Shown piece after piece: positions 5,811 to 7,872 of a DNA stretch of 7,872 bases; within the stretch, counting starts at the first letter, position 1; each line of letters opens with the position of its first letter. The position numbers and the translations under genes are program-made. Below the pieces are notes generated by a model. The model made no database searches. It was not told the DNA's origin and worked only from the letters and a program-made list of their open reading frames with translations. This DNA comes from Rhodospirillaceae bacterium (lineage in GTDB: Bacteria; Pseudomonadota; Alphaproteobacteria; SP197): positions 1 to 7,872 of the forward strand of contig JABIUG010000205.1 of NCBI GenBank assembly GCA_018700655.1. The letters run 5' to 3'.

Positions 5811-6527
5811 ATGGCACAGAACGCAGAACGATCGACCGGGGATGCGGCATCGGCACCGAAAAAGGTGCTGTGCCTGAGCGCGAGCGCGCGGCCTGACGGC
5901 AACGCGAGACAAATGGCAGAGGCACTCCTGGAGGGTGTCGCGCAGGCCGGGCATGAAGGTGAGCTCGTGCACCTCGCCGACCATGTCACCAGACTGTTTG
6001 GCAATTGTCGGGAATGCCGCAACGCCGAAGGCTTCTGCACCCTCGACGATGGGTACGAAAACATCCTGCTGAACAAATACGTCAAGGCCGATGCGGTTGT
6101 GTATGTCTCACCGATCTACTGGTACGGCATCTCCGGCCATCTCAAGAACTTCCTCGACCGCTTCTACTGTTACATGAGCGGCGGCTATCCCCACAAGGAC
6201 GCATTCATCCAGGGCATGATGGGAAAGAAGGCCGCCCTTCTTCTCAGCGCCGAGGAGAACAGCTTTTCGAAGCGTACGCCGATCGTGCAGCACATGATTC
6301 AGCTCTGCGAATACATGGAGCACGAGTTCGTCGGCATCGCGGTCACCACCGCCAACAGCCACAAGGATGTACGCTCCGATCCCAACAAACCCCTCGACTC
6401 CGCCAGGGAACTCGGCCGTCTTCTCTTCGACATCCACGAGACCGACTACCGGCTCGACACCGACCGCGGCCCCATCATCTGGCAGGGCGACGATTCAGCC
6501 TACAAACATCCGGCCTATTGGCGCTGA
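5811..6527 (+). CDS. Flavodoxin-fold NAD(P)H-dependent FMN oxidoreductase with Cys motif
   Basis: Cytosolic flavoprotein of the NADPH-dependent FMN reductase / iron-sulfur-flavoprotein-like group, expected to pass electrons from a nicotinamide cofactor to a quinone, nitro compound or protein partner. It has 238 residues with a polar ~17-residue extension before the first beta strand (KKVLCLSAS). The FMN phosphate loop is S-A-S-A-R-P-D-G-N at 23-31. A cysteine group, C66-x2-C69-x6-C76, lies in the segment where related proteins carry compact cysteine motifs. The isoalloxazine-binding stretch is SPIYWYGISGHLKNFLDR at 100-117. The C-terminal tail is unusually aromatic and charged (HPAYWR at the end). 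GAGG (5798-5801), nine bases before the ATG, supports the start. It is monocistronic: a gene-poor region lies before it and a hairpin after it. Whether the cysteines bind a metal cluster cannot be told, since a fourth close cysteine is not evident. Confidence 0.9.
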   Translation: MAQNAERSTGDAASAPKKVLCLSASARPDGNARQMAEALLEGVAQAGHEGELVHLADHVTRLFGNCRECRNAEGFCTLDDGYENILLNKYVKADAVVYVSPIYWYGISGHLKNFLDRFYCYMSGGYPHKDAFIQGMMGKKAALLLSAEENSFSKRTPIVQHMIQLCEYMEHEFVGIAVTTANSHKDVRSDPNKPLDSARELGRLLFDIHETDYRLDTDRGPIIWQGDDSAYKHPAYWR

Positions 6528-6537
6528 GCACGGCCCG

Positions 6538-6576
6538 GGTTTCTGTGTCGGCGATTTCAGAAAGCCCACAGAAATC
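6538..6576 (+). terminator. Probable 3'-end hairpin of the flavoprotein gene
   Basis: TTTCTGTG (6540-6547) pairs perfectly with CACAGAAA (6567-6574), extended by a G-U and a G-C pair to ten pairs. Inside, GGC (6550-6552) pairs with GCC (6564-6566). The structure begins 11 bases after the stop codon. A T-rich stretch (TATTTGTTCTT, 6590-6600) follows only after about 13 bases, so it departs from a standard intrinsic terminator. Confidence 0.45.
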
Positions 6577-6702
6577 AGACGAAGTTGCCTATTTGTTCTT
6601 GCTCATGGTTTTCTGCCTCATCTTCGTTCCCTACGGTCACTACGATCAGCCAGAAAAACTCCATTATGAAAACCACCCAATCTGTCCCAAAGGCGCTGAC
6701 GG
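6577..6702. other. Low-GC stretch of unknown origin at the broken end of dctQ
   Basis: Positions 6541-6690 are about 46% G+C by hand count, clearly below the flanking genes. No known gene is recognised. One - strand frame (6575-6703) stays open for 42 codons and encodes a hydrophobic run ending in a very acidic tail. A + strand frame also reads hydrophobically because the stretch is T-rich. The segment replaces what should be the 3' end of dctQ and probably arrived by rearrangement. Confidence 0.4.
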
Positions 6703-7017
6703 CAGACAGAAGATCAGGAACAGCACGGTGATGGTGTCGACGATCGCCTTGGTCCGGGGTTTCCAGCTGGCATAGGCCAGGTCCATCCGCACATGCTCAC
6801 CCTGCATCATCGAATAGGGCCCGCCCAGGATGTAATAGGCGACCATGCTGAACTGGGCCATTTCCAGGGTCCATTGCGCGGGCAGCAGGAAAACCTTGGA
6901 GATGCTGGAATAGAGCAGGATCGCCATCAGCACGAAGATCAGATACATCGCCACACGCCCGACCCGGCGGCTGACGGCCTCGACGATGCGCACGTAACGC
7001 TTCAGGAAATCGGGCAT
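6664..7017 (-). pseudogene. Truncated TRAP transporter small permease subunit (DctQ), orphan
   Basis: DctQ is the small four-helix membrane subunit of tripartite ATP-independent periplasmic transporters, working with a large permease (DctM) and a periplasmic binding protein (DctP). The start chosen is the ATG at 7017 (MPDFLKRY), with GGGGGC a few bases upstream; the frame continues to an ATG at 7086 but that extension looks unlike the family. Family-like features are a first helix at about 18-42, W-T-L-E-M-A-Q-F-S, the Y-Y-I-L-G-G-P-Y segment, and G-E-H-V-R-M-D near 76-82. Similarity stops at about residue 105 in the third helix (VLFLIFCL); the final 12 residues (PSAPLGQIGWFS) are polar and unrelated. 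At 117 residues it lacks the fourth helix of the usual ~160-190-residue protein. No dctM or dctP adjoins it, so it is almost surely non-functional. Confidence 0.78.
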
Positions 7018-7175
7018 GAGCGCCCCCAGAAAGTACCCCGACGGGCGCTGCGGTTTGTGCCACCACCTGCGCCCGCATGACCGCACCCGGCGGCCTGGCG
7101 ACAGTGTGCTCGGCCTTCGCCACGGCGGTCAACCGCGTGCCTGCAAACATCCTTGTCTCAAGGCATCACAACCCC

Positions 7176-7228
7176 TTGCTCCCGGGGTGCCTTATGCGTA
7201 TGTTCCGCCGCCCGTTCCAATCGGAACA
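7176..7228 (+). promoter_or_regulatory. Weak promoter candidate and inverted repeats before tRNA-Ser
   Basis: TTGCTC (7176-7181) and TATGTT (7199-7204) are 17 bases apart and could drive the tRNA, although each box is only a partial match. Just after, GTTCC (7214-7218) pairs with GGAAC (7223-7227) around a four-base loop, and TGTTCC (7201-7206) can compete for the same right arm. The function is unproven. Confidence 0.22.
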
Positions 7229-7241
7229 GACGCAACCCTGC

Positions 7242-7331
7242 GGAGGGGTGCCAGAGTGGTTGAATGGGGCGGTCTCGAAAACCGTTGTGCGAGCAATCGT
7301 ACCGAGAGTTCGAATCTCTCTCCCTCCGCCA
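7242..7331 (+). tRNA. tRNA-Ser (anticodon CGA), CCA encoded
   Basis: A complete class II tRNA of 90 bases. The acceptor arm GGAGGGG (7242-7248) pairs with TCCCTCC (7321-7327), with one G-U at the base, followed by discriminator G and CCA (7329-7331). The anticodon stem GCGGT/ACCGT encloses the loop CTCGAAA, so the anticodon is CGA at 7276-7278, reading UCG serine codons. The long variable arm (GTGCGA paired with TCGTAC) is the serine hallmark. The T arm is GAGAG-TTCGAAT-CTCTC. The tRNA is intact and abuts an integrase gene, so its 3' half is the likely attachment site of an integrated element. Confidence 0.97.
7300..7331 (+). other. Probable attachment site (attL) in the 3' end of tRNA-Ser
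   Basis: Integrases of this type normally recombine in the T arm and 3' end of a tRNA, rebuilding the tRNA on one side. The adjacent integrase, pointing away from the tRNA with its start about 150 bases past the CCA, fits that layout. The other copy (attR) must lie beyond the window, so the core limits are inferred, not seen. Confidence 0.5.
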
Positions 7332-7480
7332 GATCCCCCTTTTATCTGATTTGCACGGATCGCCTTGAGTGGCATTAAAGCCCTGTTTCATTGGGGTTTC
7401 CTGCATTCATTGATTGTTCTGGATTTCTTTCGATTGTGCCGGTATTGCTTCCTTGGGTGGTATGCAATGAGGTATGAATC
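7332..7480 (+). promoter_or_regulatory. Integrase leader region with short direct repeats
   Basis: This 149-base spacer is AT-richer (about 43-45% G+C) than the chromosome to the left. It holds TTCATTG twice (7387-7393, 7406-7412) and GATTGT twice (7412-7417, 7432-7437), each pair about 20 bases apart. These could be integrase arm-binding or operator sites, or chance in T-rich DNA. No convincing promoter boxes were found; GAGG at 7469-7472 is the ribosome site of the integrase. Confidence 0.35.
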
Positions 7481-7872
7481 ATGGCCCTGACAGGTAAGCT
7501 GACCAAGAAGCTGGTGGAGAATCTGGGGTCTGGACGCCACGGTGATGGTGGCGGGCTTTATCTGGTTGTTGACCCATCGGGCGCTCGGCGCTGGATCGTG
7601 CGAGTGGTGGTTAAGGGGCAGCGCAATATCAAAGGTGCACCACTTCGCACTGACTTCGGTTTGGGCGGGGCGGATGTGGTGACGCTCAACCAAGCGCGGG
7701 AACGGGCGCTGGAATACCGGCGGATGGCCAAGCAAGGCTTGAATCCCCGATTCAACGTTGGTCGCGAGATACCCAGTTTCGAGGAGATCGCGGGCCAGGT
7801 TCATATTGACCGGATGCCAACGTGGAAAAATGCCAAGCACGGGGCGCAATGGATCAACACTTTGCGCGACTA
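7481..7872 (+). CDS. Tyrosine site-specific integrase, DUF4102/P4 type (3' end outside window)
   Basis: Integrase of a genomic island or prophage, catalysing recombination between the element and the host tRNA. The visible 130 codons remain open to the window edge. Residues about 5-90 form the arm-binding DUF4102 domain: LTKKLVENL, then D-G-G-G-L-Y-L-V-V, then R-R-W-I-V-R-V and Q-A-R-E-R-A. From about 98 (SFEEIAGQVHIDR) begins the SAM-like core-binding domain, including W-K-N-A-K-H and T-L-R-D. The catalytic domain with R-H-R-Y is not visible. The ATG at 7481 has GAGG eight bases upstream and is followed at once by family-like sequence; nearby upstream ATGs are out of frame. G+C and codon choice are less extreme than on the left side, as expected of acquired DNA. 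It is oriented away from tRNA-Ser, so the island extends rightward. Confidence 0.93.
   Translation, partial: MALTGKLTKKLVENLGSGRHGDGGGLYLVVDPSGARRWIVRVVVKGQRNIKGAPLRTDFGLGGADVVTLNQARERALEYRRMAKQGLNPRFNVGREIPSFEEIAGQVHIDRMPTWKNAKHGAQWINTLRD

Noticed and set aside
6589..6621. - strand MRQKTMSKNK then stop, reminiscent of the first residues of some IS5-type transposases.
   Set aside because: Ten residues only, ended by an amber codon, with nothing transposase-like after it. Treated as coincidence.
6005..6775. 256-codon + strand ORF inside and beyond the flavoprotein gene.
   Set aside because: Its first two thirds are an Arg/His/Pro-rich alternative frame of the flavoprotein. The hydrophobic tail comes from the T-rich low-GC segment and has no start of its own with a ribosome site.
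7158..7406. Two - strand ORFs across the tRNA-Ser, with peptides containing REIRTLGT and FETAPFNHSG.
   Set aside because: They are antisense translations of the tRNA. Such peptides recur in databases as tRNA mis-annotations and carry no independent coding evidence.
7388..7849. Long - strand ORF opposite the integrase.
   Set aside because: The + strand encodes an unmistakable DUF4102 integrase with a good ribosome site; the opposite frame is a shadow.
1..7872. CRISPR array or anti-phage defence locus.
   Set aside because: No evenly spaced identical repeats and no recognisable defence protein in any frame. Any such cargo would lie beyond the integrase, outside the window.

Overview
This is a GC-rich window (coding parts look about 60-65% G+C by eye) with proteobacterial gene families. 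A free-living alphaproteobacterium is the most natural guess, because it combines GSTs, a TRAP transporter subunit, a NylB-like hydrolase and a DUF4102-type tyrosine integrase at a tRNA-Ser. No ribosomal or taxonomic marker gene is present, so this is inference.

Layout. Positions 1-4963 are compact chromosomal coding sequence, all on the + strand: a 5'-truncated EamA/DMT permease, a 3-hydroxyisobutyrate dehydrogenase-family oxidoreductase, an AI-2E/PerM-family membrane protein, a serine beta-lactamase-fold hydrolase of the NylB/EstB type, and a glutathione S-transferase. The last three are tightly packed (11-bp gap, then a 4-base stop/start overlap) and probably form one operon. None has an obligate partner here. 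Together they look like small-molecule transport and metabolism, possibly detoxification or use of amide/ester compounds.

Positions 4964-5810 contain no confident gene. The stretch holds a 46-bp imperfect direct repeat whose first copy covers the GST stop codon, three copies of a 20-bp motif (one inverted), several hairpins, and one small ORF (5234-5488) with a strong Shine-Dalgarno sequence. It looks like the scar of a decayed duplication or small mobile element. A flavodoxin-fold, cysteine-motif NAD(P)H/FMN oxidoreductase follows (5811-6527) and ends in a hairpin.

Positions 6528-7241 contain a low-GC stretch and, on the - strand, a TRAP small permease (DctQ) that loses family similarity in its third membrane helix. 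Neither the large permease nor the binding protein is present, so it is a relic. Next comes an intact tRNA-Ser(CGA) (7242-7331). About 150 bp downstream, an integrase gene starts (7481) and runs off the window. The right edge is therefore the left junction of a tRNA-integrated genomic island, and its cargo lies beyond this window. No complete novel system is visible here. The strongest leads are that junction and the repeat-rich region at 4946-5810.
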